Shown here piece after piece: positions 53,546 through 62,205 of a stretch of DNA of 62,722 bases. A program made the translations under genes and the position numbers. The stretch is from Nonomuraea basaltis (GTDB lineage Bacteria > Actinomycetota > Actinomycetes > Streptosporangiales > Streptosporangiaceae): positions 1 to 62,722 of the forward strand of contig NZ_VCJS01000059.1 of assembly GCF_005893125.1 (NCBI RefSeq). The letters run 5' to 3'. The notes below the pieces were generated by a model. It saw nothing but the letters and a program-made list of their open reading frames with translations, ran no database searches and was not told where the DNA came from. Numbering within the stretch: the stretch's first letter is position 1; each line of letters starts with the position of its first letter.

Positions 53546-54367
53546 GTGATCGGGGGATGGCGGTTGGACGAGGAGACACGAGGCTTCGATCCGGAGACGC
53601 CCAACGTTGCCCGGCTCTACGACTACTACCTCGGGGGCAAGGACCACTTCCCGGCCGACCGGGAGGCGGCGGAGCGGATATTGGCGGTGGCTCCCGAACT
53701 GCGGGCGGCGGCACGGGCGAACCGGGCGTTTCTGGGGCGGGCGGTGCGCCACCTCGCCGAGGCCGGCATCCGGCAGTTCCTCGACATCGGCACGGGGCTG
53801 CCGACGCAGGAGAACGTCCACCAGGTCGCCGCGAAGGTCGCCCCCGGTTCCCAGGTGGTCTACGTCGATCTGGACCCGGTGGTGATGGTGCACGCGCGGG
53901 CGCTGCTGGCCGATCAGGGCGGCACGGCGGTCATCCAGGGCGACCTCCGCAAGCCGGACGAGATCCTGAACAATCCGGAGGTCACGCGGGCGATCGACTT
54001 CACCCGGCCCGTGGGCGTGCTGCTGGTGGCGGTCATGCACTTCATCGCCGAGTCCGAGCGGCCGCAGGAGATCATCGCGACCCTGCGCGACGCCATGGCG
54101 CCCGGCAGCTACCTGGTCGTGTCGCACGGCACCAGCGACTCCCGCGCGGCCGCCGCCGACAAGGGCACTGAGGTCTACCGCAACGCCAGTGCCGCGCTCA
54201 CCCTGCGCAGCCGGAAGCGGATCATGGAGCTCTTCGACGGGTTCGACCTGGTGGACCCCGGCCTGGTCTGGTTGCCCGAGTGGCATCCCGAGTCGGCCGA
54301 CACCATCGACTTCATCGACGGCCCGGAGTCGTCACTGATCCTGTGCGGTGTGGGCAGGAAGGCCTGA
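53546..54367 (+). CDS. SAM-dependent methyltransferase, DUF574 family
   Basis: 273 residues if GTG 53546 is used; TTG at 53564, preceded by a GGGGGA site, would give 267 residues and the typical MDEETRGFDPETPNVARLYDYYLGGKDHFPAD-like beginning. The LYDYYLGGKDH signature, FLDIGTGLPTQENVHQ (SAM-binding motif I), VYVDLDPVVMVHARALL and a GVLLVAVMHFI strand identify DUF574 (Methyltransf_19). These proteins are numerous in Streptosporangiales and Streptomyces; their substrates are unknown. It is followed 3 bp later by an LLM oxidoreductase. Confidence 0.92.
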   Translation: MIGGWRLDEETRGFDPETPNVARLYDYYLGGKDHFPADREAAERILAVAPELRAAARANRAFLGRAVRHLAEAGIRQFLDIGTGLPTQENVHQVAAKVAPGSQVVYVDLDPVVMVHARALLADQGGTAVIQGDLRKPDEILNNPEVTRAIDFTRPVGVLLVAVMHFIAESERPQEIIATLRDAMAPGSYLVVSHGTSDSRAAAADKGTEVYRNASAALTLRSRKRIMELFDGFDLVDPGLVWLPEWHPESADTIDFIDGPESSLILCGVGRKA

Positions 54368-54370
54368 GGC

Positions 54371-55282
54371 ATGGACATCGGGCTGGCCGTACCGCAGTTC
54401 GGCAGGTTCGCGGCGCTGTCCAGCGTGCTCGATGTGGCGCGGGCGGCCGAGGAGATGGGGTTCGCCGGCCTGTGGGCCGGCGACCGGCTGATGACGCCGC
54501 TGCGGCCGAAGGACCGCTATCCGGGCGGGGACGGAAGCATCCCTGAGGCGCACCGGGTGTTCCTGGATCCGTTCGCGGTGCTGTCGGTAGCGGCCTCTGC
54601 GACCTCCGTCGTACGGCTGGGCACCAGCGCCCTGAACGCCTGCTGGTATCCGCCGCCCATCCTGGCCCGCTCCCTCACCACGATCGACCACCTCAGCGGC
54701 GGCCGGCTCGCCGCCGGCCTCGGGCTCGGCTGGTCCTCCGACGAGTACGCCGCCGCCGGCGTGCCCTGGAAAGATCGGGCAAAGCGCTACGAAGCCATCC
54801 TGGACGCGCTGGACGCGATCTGGGGCACGGACCCGGTGTCGTACGAGCACGAGTTGTGGACCATCGCGCCCAGCCACATCGAGCCCAAGCCGGCCCGCCG
54901 CCCGCCGCTCTACCTGGCCGGCTTCGCCGAGCCCGCGCTACGCCGCATCGGGCGCAGGGCCGACGGCTGGCTGACGGCCACGCTCCCGATCGCCGTGCTC
55001 ACGTCGATGTGGCGGACCGTGTGCCGGAGCGCCGAGCAGGCCGGACGCGACCCGGGGGCGCTCCGCATGATCCTGCGCTCCAACCCGGTCGTGACCGGCC
55101 AGGGCACGCCGCCGAGGAGCGGCACGGTCGCCCAGATCTCGGCGTACCTCGCCACGGCGGCGGAGGCCGGGGTCCACGAGGTGATCCTGGACCTCCAGCA
55201 CACCGCCACGAGCGACCAGCACCTGCTGGAGCTGGCCGGGGAGTTCAAGGCTCACTTGAGCGCGGCGAGCGCGCTCTCGTAG
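54371..55282 (+). CDS. LLM-class F420-dependent oxidoreductase
   Basis: 303 residues of the luciferase-like TIM-barrel family that uses F420 or FMN. Motifs: DIGLAVPQFGRFAAL, AAEEMGFAGLWAGDRLM, TSALNACWYPPPILARSLTTIDHLSGGRLAAGLGLGW, PPLYLAGFAEPALRRIGRRADGWL, and GVHEVILDLQ. It is probably co-translated with the DUF574 methyltransferase. Substrate unknown. The 3' end overlaps convergent tpx by 31 bp. Confidence 0.9.
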   Translation: MDIGLAVPQFGRFAALSSVLDVARAAEEMGFAGLWAGDRLMTPLRPKDRYPGGDGSIPEAHRVFLDPFAVLSVAASATSVVRLGTSALNACWYPPPILARSLTTIDHLSGGRLAAGLGLGWSSDEYAAAGVPWKDRAKRYEAILDALDAIWGTDPVSYEHELWTIAPSHIEPKPARRPPLYLAGFAEPALRRIGRRADGWLTATLPIAVLTSMWRTVCRSAEQAGRDPGALRMILRSNPVVTGQGTPPRSGTVAQISAYLATAAEAGVHEVILDLQHTATSDQHLLELAGEFKAHLSAASALS

Positions 55283-55752
55283 TCGGGCTCCTGCGCGATC
55301 TCCGGCACCAGCTCGGCGTAGATCACGTTGTTGTCGCCGTCGAGCACCACGACGGCGCGCGCGGCCAGCCCCGCCAGCGGGCCGGACTCCTGCGCCACGC
55401 CGTAGTCGGCCATGAACTCGCGGCCGCGCATGAGCGACAGCATGGTCACGTTGTCGAGCCCCTCGGCGCCGCAGAACCGCTTCTGCGCGAAGGGCAGGTC
55501 AGCGGAGACGCAGAGCACCTCCACGCCGGGGTGCTCGGAGGCCACCTGGTTGAAGCGGCGCACGGAGGCCGCGCAGACGCCGGTGTCGACGCTCGGGAAG
55601 ATGTTGAGCACCTTGGTCGCCTGGCCGAAGTCCTCCAAAGAGCGCTCACCCAGGTCGGTGCCCACCAGGCGGAACGCGGGGGCGCTCCCGCCGGGCTTGG
55701 GGAAGGTGCCGCCCACGGCGATGGGGTTGCCCCTGAAGGTGACGTCGGACAT
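55252..55752 (-). CDS. tpx: thiol peroxidase (Tpx, atypical 2-Cys peroxiredoxin)
   Basis: 166 residues. It reduces lipid and hydrogen peroxides using thioredoxin. The peroxidatic Cys is in PSVDTGVC (C60) and the resolving Cys in KRFCGAEG (C94), the spacing of Tpx enzymes. The N-terminus VTFRGNPIAVGGTFPKPGGSAPAF is family-typical. Cytosolic, single gene, overlapping the convergent oxidoreductase by 31 bp at its 3' end. Confidence 0.95.
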   Translation of the reverse strand: MSDVTFRGNPIAVGGTFPKPGGSAPAFRLVGTDLGERSLEDFGQATKVLNIFPSVDTGVCAASVRRFNQVASEHPGVEVLCVSADLPFAQKRFCGAEGLDNVTMLSLMRGREFMADYGVAQESGPLAGLAARAVVVLDGDNNVIYAELVPEIAQEPDYESALAALK

Positions 55753-55845
55753 GAAAGCCTCCTGATCGCGAAGTTCCTCGGATCGCGATCCTACCGACGC
55801 ACCTCGCGCACCCCCTTCACCGCACCCGGCACGTGGATTCCAGGA

Positions 55846-58800
55846 TCAGACGTTGCGCCGGTACTGGCCTCCCGCCTCGAACAGCGCATCCGTGATCTGG
55901 CCGAGCGAGCAGACCCGCGCCGCCTCCATCAGCACCTCGAAAGCGTTCCCTTCCGACATCGCCGCCTCACGCAGCCTGGCCAGCTGCCCGGACGCCTCGG
56001 AGCGGTTGCGCTCGTGGAAGGCGCGCAGCCGGTCGAGCTGCGAGCGCTTCTCCTCCTCCGTCCCCCTGGCCAGCTCCAGCTTGTGCGGCGGCTGGGCCTC
56101 GTCGTGCGTCCCGTTGCGGAACGTGTTCACGCCGATGATGGGCAGCGACCCGTCGTGCTTGCGCATCTCGTACAGCATGGACTCGTCCTGGATCTTGCCG
56201 CGCTGGTAGCCGGTCTCCATCGCGCCGAGCACGCCGCCCCGGTCCGACAGGCGCTCGAACTCGCCGAGCACCGCCTCCTCCACCAGGTCCGTCAGCTCCT
56301 CGATGATGAACGAACCCTGCAGCGGGTTCTCGTTCCTGGCCAGGCCCCATTCGCGGTTGATGATGAGCTGGATCGCCATGGCGCGGCGGACCGAGTCGGC
56401 CGACGGCGTGGTCACGGCCTCGTCGAAGGCGTTGGTGTGCAGGCTGTTGCAGTTGTCGTAGATCGCGATCAGGGCCTGCAGGGTGGTGCGGATGTCGTTG
56501 AAGTTCATCTCCTGGGCGTGCAGGGACCTGCCCGAGGTCTGGATGTGGTACTTCAGCTTCTGGGAGCGCTCGGCGGCGCCGTACCGCTCCCTCATCGCCA
56601 CCGCCCAGATGCGTCGCGCCACCCGCCCGAGCACGCTGTACTCGGGGTCCATGCCGTTGGAGAAGAAGAACGACAGGTTCGGCGCGAAGTCGTCGATCTT
56701 CATGCCCCTGGCCAGGTACGCCTCCACGTACGTGAACCCGTTGGCCAGCGTGAAGGCGAGCTGGCTGATCGGGTTGGCCCCGGCCTCGGCGATGTGGTAG
56801 CCGGAGATCGAGACCGAGTAGAAGTTGCGGACCCCGTTCTTGATGAACCACTCCTGGATGTCGGCCATCATCCTGAGCGAGAACTCGGTGGAGAAGATGC
56901 AGGTGTTCTGCCCCTGGTCCTCCTTCAGGATGTCGGCCTGTACGGTGCCCCTGACCGTGGCCAGCGTGCGGGCGCGCAGCCGCGCGGCCTCATCGGGTGA
57001 CGGTTCGCGGCCGTGCTCGGCGCGGAAGCGATCGAGCGCCTGGTCGATGGCGGTGTTGAGGTAGAAGGCCAGGATCGTGGGGGCGGGGCCGTTGATCGTC
57101 ATGGACACCGACGTGTTGGGCGCCGCCAGGTCGAACCCGTCGTAGAGCACCTTCATGTCGTCGAGCGTCGCGATGGAGACGCCGGAAGTGCCGACCTTGC
57201 CGTAGATGTCGGGGCGCAGGTCGGGGTCGTGGCCGTACAGCGTGACGGAGTCGAACGCCGTGGACAGCCGGGTCGCGGGCTGGCCCTCCGACAGCAGCTT
57301 GAAGCGCCGGTTGGTGCGGAACGGGTCGCCCTCCCCCGCGAACATCCTGGTCGGGTCCTCGTCCTCGCGCTTGAACGGGAAGACGCCGGCGGTGAACGGG
57401 AACGTGCCAGGGAGGTTCTCGCTGCGCAGGAAGCGCAGGAGGTCGCCGTGGTCGGTGTAGCGGGGCAGGGCCACGCGCGGGACGCGGCTGCCCGAGAGCG
57501 TCTCCCGCCAGAGCGGGGTGTGGATCTCGCGGTCGCGTACCTTCACGACCAGCTCGTCGGCGGTGTAGCGCTCCTTGACGGCGGGCCAGGTGTCGATCAG
57601 GGCCCGGCTCTCGTCGGTGAGCTCCCGGCCGGCCTGGGCGTGCAGCTCCGTCAGCCGGTCGTCGGCCACGAGCTCCTGTACGGCGGCGAGCTGCTGACGG
57701 CGGCGGGCCACCTCCGCCTGGGCGAGCGTCTCGGCGTGGTACGCGCGGACGGTCTCGGCGATCTCGGCCAGGTAGCGGGACCTGGCGGGCGGCACGATCG
57801 CGGCCGACGCCTGGGAGGTGCGCCCGGACACCTCCGGCAGCAGCCCGGGTCCGGCCTCCTCCAGCAGTTGCCCCTTGAGGTGGTGGTAGAGGGCCGTGAC
57901 GCCGGCATCGTTGTAGCGGGCGGCGATGCTGCCGAAGACGGGCATGTCCTCCGGCCTGGCACTGAACGCCTCGCGGTTGCGTACGAGCTGGCGGCGTACG
58001 TCGCGCAGGGCATCCTCCGCGCCGCGCCGCTCGTACTTGTTGATCACCACGGCCTCGGCGAAGTCCAGCATGTCGATCTTCTCCAGCTGGGAGGCGGCTC
58101 CGAACTCGGGCGTCATCACGTAGATGGGCACGTCCACGTGCGGGACGATGCCGGCGTCACCCTGGCCGATGCCCGGCGTCTCGACGATCACCAGGTCGTA
58201 TCCGGCGGCCCGGCACGCGGCGATCACCTCGTCGAGGCAGGCGGGCACCTCATTGGCGGCGCCCCTGGTTGCCAGGGAGCGGAAGTAGACCTGCGGGCCC
58301 AGGCTGTTCATCCTGATGCGGTCACCGAGCAGCGCCCCGCCGCCGCGCCTGCGGGTGGGGTCGATGGCGATGACGGCGATGCGCAGCTTGTCGTCGTTGT
58401 CGACGCGGAAGCGGCGTACCAGCTCGTCGGTGAGCGAGGACTTGCCCGAGCCGCCCGTGCCCGTGATGCCCAGCACGGGGGCGCGCCGGTCCGTTTTCAG
58501 CCCTTCCATCAGCTCTGCGGGGGCGCGGCCGCTCTCGATGAGCGTGATCGCGCGGGCCAGCGCCGGCTGGTCACCCGAGACCACGGCCTCCGGCGCGGGT
58601 GGGTCGCCCAGCTCGACGTCGCAGTCCTCGATCAGCTTGTTGATCATGCCGGGCAGGCCGTATCGCTGGCCGTCCTCGGGCGAGAAGATGCGCGTGACGC
58701 CGCGCGAGTGGAGCAGGTCGATCTCCTCGGGGACGATCACGCCCCCGCCGCCGCCGTACACCTTCACGTGCCCGGCGCCGCGCTCGCGCAGCAGCTCCAC

Positions 58801-59034
58801 CAAATAGGTGAAGAACTCGACGTGCCCGCCCTGGTACGAGCTGATCGCCACGCCCTGGACGTCCTCCTGGATGGCGGCCGTGACGATCTCGTCGACGGAG
58901 CGGTTGTGCCCGAGATGGATCACCTCGGCCCCCTGCGACTGGAGGATGCGCCGCATGATGTTGATCGCCGCGTCATGCCCGTCGAACAGGGCCGCGGCGG
59001 TCACGAAACGGACTGGGTGTACCGGGACGTGCAC
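55846..59034 (-). CDS. icmF: fused isobutyryl-CoA mutase (IcmF)
   Basis: A 1062-residue B12-dependent enzyme interconverting isobutyryl-CoA and n-butyryl-CoA, linking valine and butyrate metabolism to polyketide extender units. Domains in order: N-terminal cobalamin-binding domain with FDGHDAAINIMRRIL (H20) and VYGGGGGVIVPEE; MeaB/MeaI-type G-protein chaperone with P-loop GTGGSGKSS (192-200) and NKYERRGAEDALRDV; a linker; and the mutase barrel (SVSMTINGPAPTILAFYL, FSTEFSLRMMADIQEWF, SISGYHIAEAGANPISQLAFTLANG). The start has AAGGAG at good spacing. It is divergent from a dehydrogenase gene across a palindrome that overlaps the promoters. Confidence 0.96.
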   Translation of the reverse strand: MHVPVHPVRFVTAAALFDGHDAAINIMRRILQSQGAEVIHLGHNRSVDEIVTAAIQEDVQGVAISSYQGGHVEFFTYLVELLRERGAGHVKVYGGGGGVIVPEEIDLLHSRGVTRIFSPEDGQRYGLPGMINKLIEDCDVELGDPPAPEAVVSGDQPALARAITLIESGRAPAELMEGLKTDRRAPVLGITGTGGSGKSSLTDELVRRFRVDNDDKLRIAVIAIDPTRRRGGGALLGDRIRMNSLGPQVYFRSLATRGAANEVPACLDEVIAACRAAGYDLVIVETPGIGQGDAGIVPHVDVPIYVMTPEFGAASQLEKIDMLDFAEAVVINKYERRGAEDALRDVRRQLVRNREAFSARPEDMPVFGSIAARYNDAGVTALYHHLKGQLLEEAGPGLLPEVSGRTSQASAAIVPPARSRYLAEIAETVRAYHAETLAQAEVARRRQQLAAVQELVADDRLTELHAQAGRELTDESRALIDTWPAVKERYTADELVVKVRDREIHTPLWRETLSGSRVPRVALPRYTDHGDLLRFLRSENLPGTFPFTAGVFPFKREDEDPTRMFAGEGDPFRTNRRFKLLSEGQPATRLSTAFDSVTLYGHDPDLRPDIYGKVGTSGVSIATLDDMKVLYDGFDLAAPNTSVSMTINGPAPTILAFYLNTAIDQALDRFRAEHGREPSPDEAARLRARTLATVRGTVQADILKEDQGQNTCIFSTEFSLRMMADIQEWFIKNGVRNFYSVSISGYHIAEAGANPISQLAFTLANGFTYVEAYLARGMKIDDFAPNLSFFFSNGMDPEYSVLGRVARRIWAVAMRERYGAAERSQKLKYHIQTSGRSLHAQEMNFNDIRTTLQALIAIYDNCNSLHTNAFDEAVTTPSADSVRRAMAIQLIINREWGLARNENPLQGSFIIEELTDLVEEAVLGEFERLSDRGGVLGAMETGYQRGKIQDESMLYEMRKHDGSLPIIGVNTFRNGTHDEAQPPHKLELARGTEEEKRSQLDRLRAFHERNRSEASGQLARLREAAMSEGNAFEVLMEAARVCSLGQITDALFEAGGQYRRNV

Positions 59035-59071
59035 GCCTGATCACTCCTTCGTGAGGGCTCTCTCTCCGAAG

Positions 59072-59091
59072 ATACTAGGACGTCCTACTAT
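59072..59091. promoter_or_regulatory. palindromic operator with back-to-back -10 elements
   Basis: ATACTAGGACGTCCTACTAT (59072-59091) is a 20-bp palindrome with one mismatched pair; the inner TAGGACGTCCTA is perfect. It offers TAGTAT on the minus strand for icmF and TACTAT on the plus strand for the dehydrogenase gene, both -10-like. A TetR-type dimer could repress both genes; the protein is not identified. Confidence 0.6.
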
Positions 59092-59139
59092 TTCCCAAGG
59101 ACCTCCGGGGTAGGGACCTCGCCGAGGAGGTGACGCCGA

Positions 59140-60189
59140 ATGCGCGCGCTGACGTTCGCACCGGGCCACAAAGGGACACTCGACGTGCGGGAAGTGCCCG
59201 ATCCCGAGCCCGACAAGGGCGAGCTGCTCGTCCAGGGACTCGCGATCGGAGTCTGCGGGACCGACAGGGAGCTGGCGACGGCCGACTACGGCTGGGCGCC
59301 GCCTGGCAGGGATCGGATGATCATCGGGCACGAGTCGCTCGGCCGGGTGCTGGAGACGCCGGAAGGCTCCGCGTTCTCCCCCGGCGACCTGGTGGTGGGC
59401 GTGGTACGCCGGCCCGATCCCGTACCGTGCGGGGCGTGCGGGCGCGGCGAGTTCGACATGTGCCGCAACGGCCGCTACACCGAGCGCGGCATCAAGGAGA
59501 TCGACGGGTACGCCTCCGAGCGCTGGGCCATCGAGGCCGGGTACGCCGTCCGCCTGGACCCGTCACTGGCGAGCGTCGGCATGCTGGTCGAGCCGGCGTC
59601 TGTGGTCGCCAAGGCGTGGGAGCAGATCGAACGGATCGGCTCGCGGACCTGGTTCGAGCCGCGCACGGTCCTGGTGACGGGCGCCGGGCCGATCGGGCTG
59701 CTGGCCGCGCTGCTGGGGCGGCAGCGGGGGCTGGACGTGCACGTGCTCGACCGGGCTCCCGAAGGGCTCAAGTCGCAACTGGTGAGCGCGCTGGACGCGA
59801 CCTACCACTCGGCCTCGTCACTGGCGGCGTTCGCCGAGGCCAAGCCGGACGTCATCATCGAGTGCACCGGTGCGGGACAGCTCGTCATCGACGCCATGAC
59901 CGCCACCGCCGCGGCCGGCATGGTCTGCCTGTGCGGGCTCGCGCCCGGTGGCCGGGTGCATCGGGTGGACGCCGGGATGATCAACCGGGACATCGTGCTG
60001 GAGAACGACGTGGTCTTCGGCACCGTCAACGCGAACCTGCGGCACTTCAGGAACGCCGCCTCCGCGCTGGCCGAGGCGGATCCGGGGTGGCTGGAACGGT
60101 TGATCACCAGGAGGGTGCCGCTGGAGCGCGCCCTGGAGGCCTTCGAACCCGGCGACGACGTCAAGGTGGTCATCGACCTCACGACCTGA
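59140..60189 (+). CDS. zinc-dependent glucose 1-dehydrogenase-type MDR enzyme
   Basis: 349 residues from ATG 59140. Zinc ligands are present: VCGTD (C39), GHE (H64, E65), and the structural-zinc loop PCGACGRGEFDMC. The RNGRYTERGIKEIDGYASE segment and the VLVTGAGPIGLLAALLGRQRGLDV cofactor motif are typical of archaeal-type glucose dehydrogenases that feed non-phosphorylated Entner-Doudoroff oxidation. The late NRDIVLENDVVFGTVNANLRHF is also characteristic. In contrast to the two MDR proteins at 43-47 kb this one keeps its zinc. It is divergent from icmF with 105 bp between the starts. Confidence 0.9.
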   Translation: MRALTFAPGHKGTLDVREVPDPEPDKGELLVQGLAIGVCGTDRELATADYGWAPPGRDRMIIGHESLGRVLETPEGSAFSPGDLVVGVVRRPDPVPCGACGRGEFDMCRNGRYTERGIKEIDGYASERWAIEAGYAVRLDPSLASVGMLVEPASVVAKAWEQIERIGSRTWFEPRTVLVTGAGPIGLLAALLGRQRGLDVHVLDRAPEGLKSQLVSALDATYHSASSLAAFAEAKPDVIIECTGAGQLVIDAMTATAAAGMVCLCGLAPGGRVHRVDAGMINRDIVLENDVVFGTVNANLRHFRNAASALAEADPGWLERLITRRVPLERALEAFEPGDDVKVVIDLTT

Positions 60190-60256
60190 GCGTCTTGAAT
60201 TCCCTGTGGTTCCCTGAAGAACATGACCTGTCCAGTACGGCTCGCGCCGTCTCGGC

Positions 60257-61279
60257 CTAGGTGGGCTCGTAGGGCTTGCGGCGTGTGGGGGTGGAATGTT
60301 TGGTGGCCGTTTGGCCGGAACCGACCGGGACGCGGGTCCTGGCAGGCGGGGCGGACTGCTTGGCGGCGCCACGTGTCTTGGTCGTACCGGCGGGTGCCTT
60401 GTCGCGAGCCGGAGCCTTCTCTCGGACCGGGGCCTTCTCACGGACCGGGGCCTTCTCACGGACCGGGGCGTCCTCTCGCGCCGAGGGCTTGCGCCGGACG
60501 GGTGCCGTCGGCTTGTCCGGTCGGGGGCCGGATGGCGCGTTCCACGGCCAGGGCAAGGTGAGGCGGCGGTGGGTGCCGCGGCGGCGGCCGGAGACGCGTA
60601 ACGAGAGCAGGATGGTCATCAGCACCATGGCGGCGAGCAGCGCGGGCGGCGTGCCTAACACGTCCAGCGGAGACCCCTGCGCGGGCTCGGCCTGCGGCAC
60701 CGGTACGAAGGGCCGCTCCGTGGCACGGATCTCATCGAGCTTCTCCGCATTGTCCTTGACCACGCGCGGCAAGCCGTACCCGACGACCTTGTCGGTCTCC
60801 CTGGTCTTGCGCTTGAGCCAGACGCGGTCGACGTTCGCCTCGATCGTGTGGATCTTCTTGCCGTCGACCCGCTCCACGACTCCGACGTGGTCGATGCCCT
60901 TGTAGCTCTTGCCGCCGCTCCAGTCGTAGAAGACCAGAGCTCCCGGCTCGGGCTTCTGCGTCCAGGCGCCCTGCTTGATGAACCAGGCCGCGTGCGAGGG
61001 CGTCCAGGCGAACTCGCCGACGTATGGCGTAACGCCTGCTTTGTCCGCCGCCCACGCGAGGAACATGTCACACCACGGCGCGTTCTTGTACTGGGTGTCT
61101 TGGACGCGATCCGCGTACCACTGGCCGAACTTGGTGAACTGGCCGCTCTTCTCCTTATAGCCGAGTTCCTGCTTGACCGTCTCCAGCAGCTCGTGAGCGA
61201 TCGGGTCCAGGGTGACTCCTCCCAGAAAACCGACAAACCACGATGGACTGTAGTAGCGCCATCGCGAAATTGCGCGCAC
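60257..61279 (-). CDS. CHAP-domain protein with one membrane helix and basic repeat tail
   Basis: Up to 340 residues. The CHAP (amidase/peptidase) domain spans about 25-190: KNAPWCDMFLAWAADKAG (Cys70), GALVFYDWSGGKSYKGIDHVGVVE (His131) and a HTIEANVD acidic residue. A single hydrophobic helix follows (ALLAAMVLMTILLSL, about 212-228), then a Lys/Arg/Pro-rich tail with PVREKA repeats. No signal peptide is evident. GTG 61279 is the only ordinary start, but family-like sequence begins at CTG 61210 (LDPIAHELLETVKQEL), which has GGAGGA just upstream; a CTG start is possible. A peptidoglycan-hydrolase role is likely but topology is puzzling. Confidence 0.82.
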   Translation of the reverse strand: MRAISRWRYYSPSWFVGFLGGVTLDPIAHELLETVKQELGYKEKSGQFTKFGQWYADRVQDTQYKNAPWCDMFLAWAADKAGVTPYVGEFAWTPSHAAWFIKQGAWTQKPEPGALVFYDWSGGKSYKGIDHVGVVERVDGKKIHTIEANVDRVWLKRKTRETDKVVGYGLPRVVKDNAEKLDEIRATERPFVPVPQAEPAQGSPLDVLGTPPALLAAMVLMTILLSLRVSGRRRGTHRRLTLPWPWNAPSGPRPDKPTAPVRRKPSAREDAPVREKAPVREKAPVREKAPARDKAPAGTTKTRGAAKQSAPPARTRVPVGSGQTATKHSTPTRRKPYEPT

Positions 61280-61358
61280 GACCGGGAAAGTGTCTTGTTA
61301 TGAGTCGAAATTTCGGCTATGTGACTGGTGTGGCAGGTGGGACTGTCTACGACGTACG

Positions 61359-62129
61359 TTAGGAGCCGGCACCAACGCGATAGACGGACACGTCCCCCGC
61401 GCCCGGCGCCACCGCGTCGGCCACGATCACGGTCACGTTGTCCGGCGAGCCGCCCTCGTTGGCCAGATCGATGAGCCGCTGGACGGCCGCGGCCGGGTCT
61501 GCCACCGTGGTCAGCACCTCGTGCAGGACCTCTGGCCCGAGCACGGTCGTCAGCCCGTCGGAGCAGAGGAGGTAGCGATCATCAGGCTCGGCCTCGCGCA
61601 GCGCCATGTCGGGCTCCGCCCTGCCCTCGCTGCCCAGCACGCGCAGCACCATCGAACGCCGGGGGTGCACGGCGGCTTGATCCTCTGTTATCCGCCCTTC
61701 GTCCACCATCGACTGCACAAGTGTGTGATCCTTGGTCATCTGGTAAAGCGCACCATCGCGAAGCAAGTATCCGCGGGAGTCACCGAGATGAGCCAGGGCG
61801 AACCGGTAGCCGTCCCACAGCATGGCGGTCACCGTGGTCCCCATCCCCCTGCGCGCGGGGTCGATGTCGGCCAGCTCGACCAGCCTGCGCCCCGCCTCGT
61901 GGACGGCGGCCTCCAGCGCCGCCTCCACGTCGGCGCCCGTCTCGGGAAGCGTGACATCCAGCTCGCGCATGACGGCGATCGCCGCCGAGCTCGCCAGCTC
62001 GCCGGCCGCGTGCCCACCCATCCCGTCGGCCACCACGAGCAACCGGCCACTCGCATATCCGGAATCTTCGTTCTGCTCCCTGCGGCGGCCCACGTCTGAT
62101 CCGGCGGCGTAGCGGATGTTGTGCTTCAT
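61359..62129 (-). CDS. PP2C-type serine/threonine protein phosphatase
   Basis: A 256-residue metal-dependent phosphatase. Metal-binding and catalytic segments: RREQNEDSG, LLVVADGMGGHAAG, AHLGDSRGYLLRDG, LCSDGL and SPDNVTVIV. There is no membrane helix, so it is a soluble cytosolic form rather than the membrane PstP type. It would reverse Ser/Thr kinase phosphorylation; no kinase gene is adjacent. It is divergent from the DNA methylase gene across a 76-bp region with an inverted repeat. Confidence 0.94.
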   Translation of the reverse strand: MKHNIRYAAGSDVGRRREQNEDSGYASGRLLVVADGMGGHAAGELASSAAIAVMRELDVTLPETGADVEAALEAAVHEAGRRLVELADIDPARRGMGTTVTAMLWDGYRFALAHLGDSRGYLLRDGALYQMTKDHTLVQSMVDEGRITEDQAAVHPRRSMVLRVLGSEGRAEPDMALREAEPDDRYLLCSDGLTTVLGPEVLHEVLTTVADPAAAVQRLIDLANEGGSPDNVTVIVADAVAPGAGDVSVYRVGAGS

Positions 62130-62158
62130 ACCCTGCAGTAAATCATTGGTTGAAAGAC

Positions 62159-62191
62159 TTCACAAGCAGATGCGCTGAAGACTCTTGTGAA
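62159..62191. promoter_or_regulatory. inverted repeat between PP2C and DNA methylase genes
   Basis: TTCACAAG (62159-62166) and CTTGTGAA (62184-62191) are perfect 8-bp arms separated by 17 bp, in a relatively AT-rich 76-bp divergent gap. The second arm lies about 15 bp before the methylase ATG. A repressor site for one or both genes is the simplest reading. Confidence 0.5.
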
Positions 62192-62205
62192 CTACTGTGG
62201 GCTCC

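Noticed and set aside
57013..59040. Long plus-strand open frame across icmF
   Set aside because: Antisense shadow of a well-conserved 1062-residue gene; low-complexity Val/Gly/His/Arg sequence without motifs.
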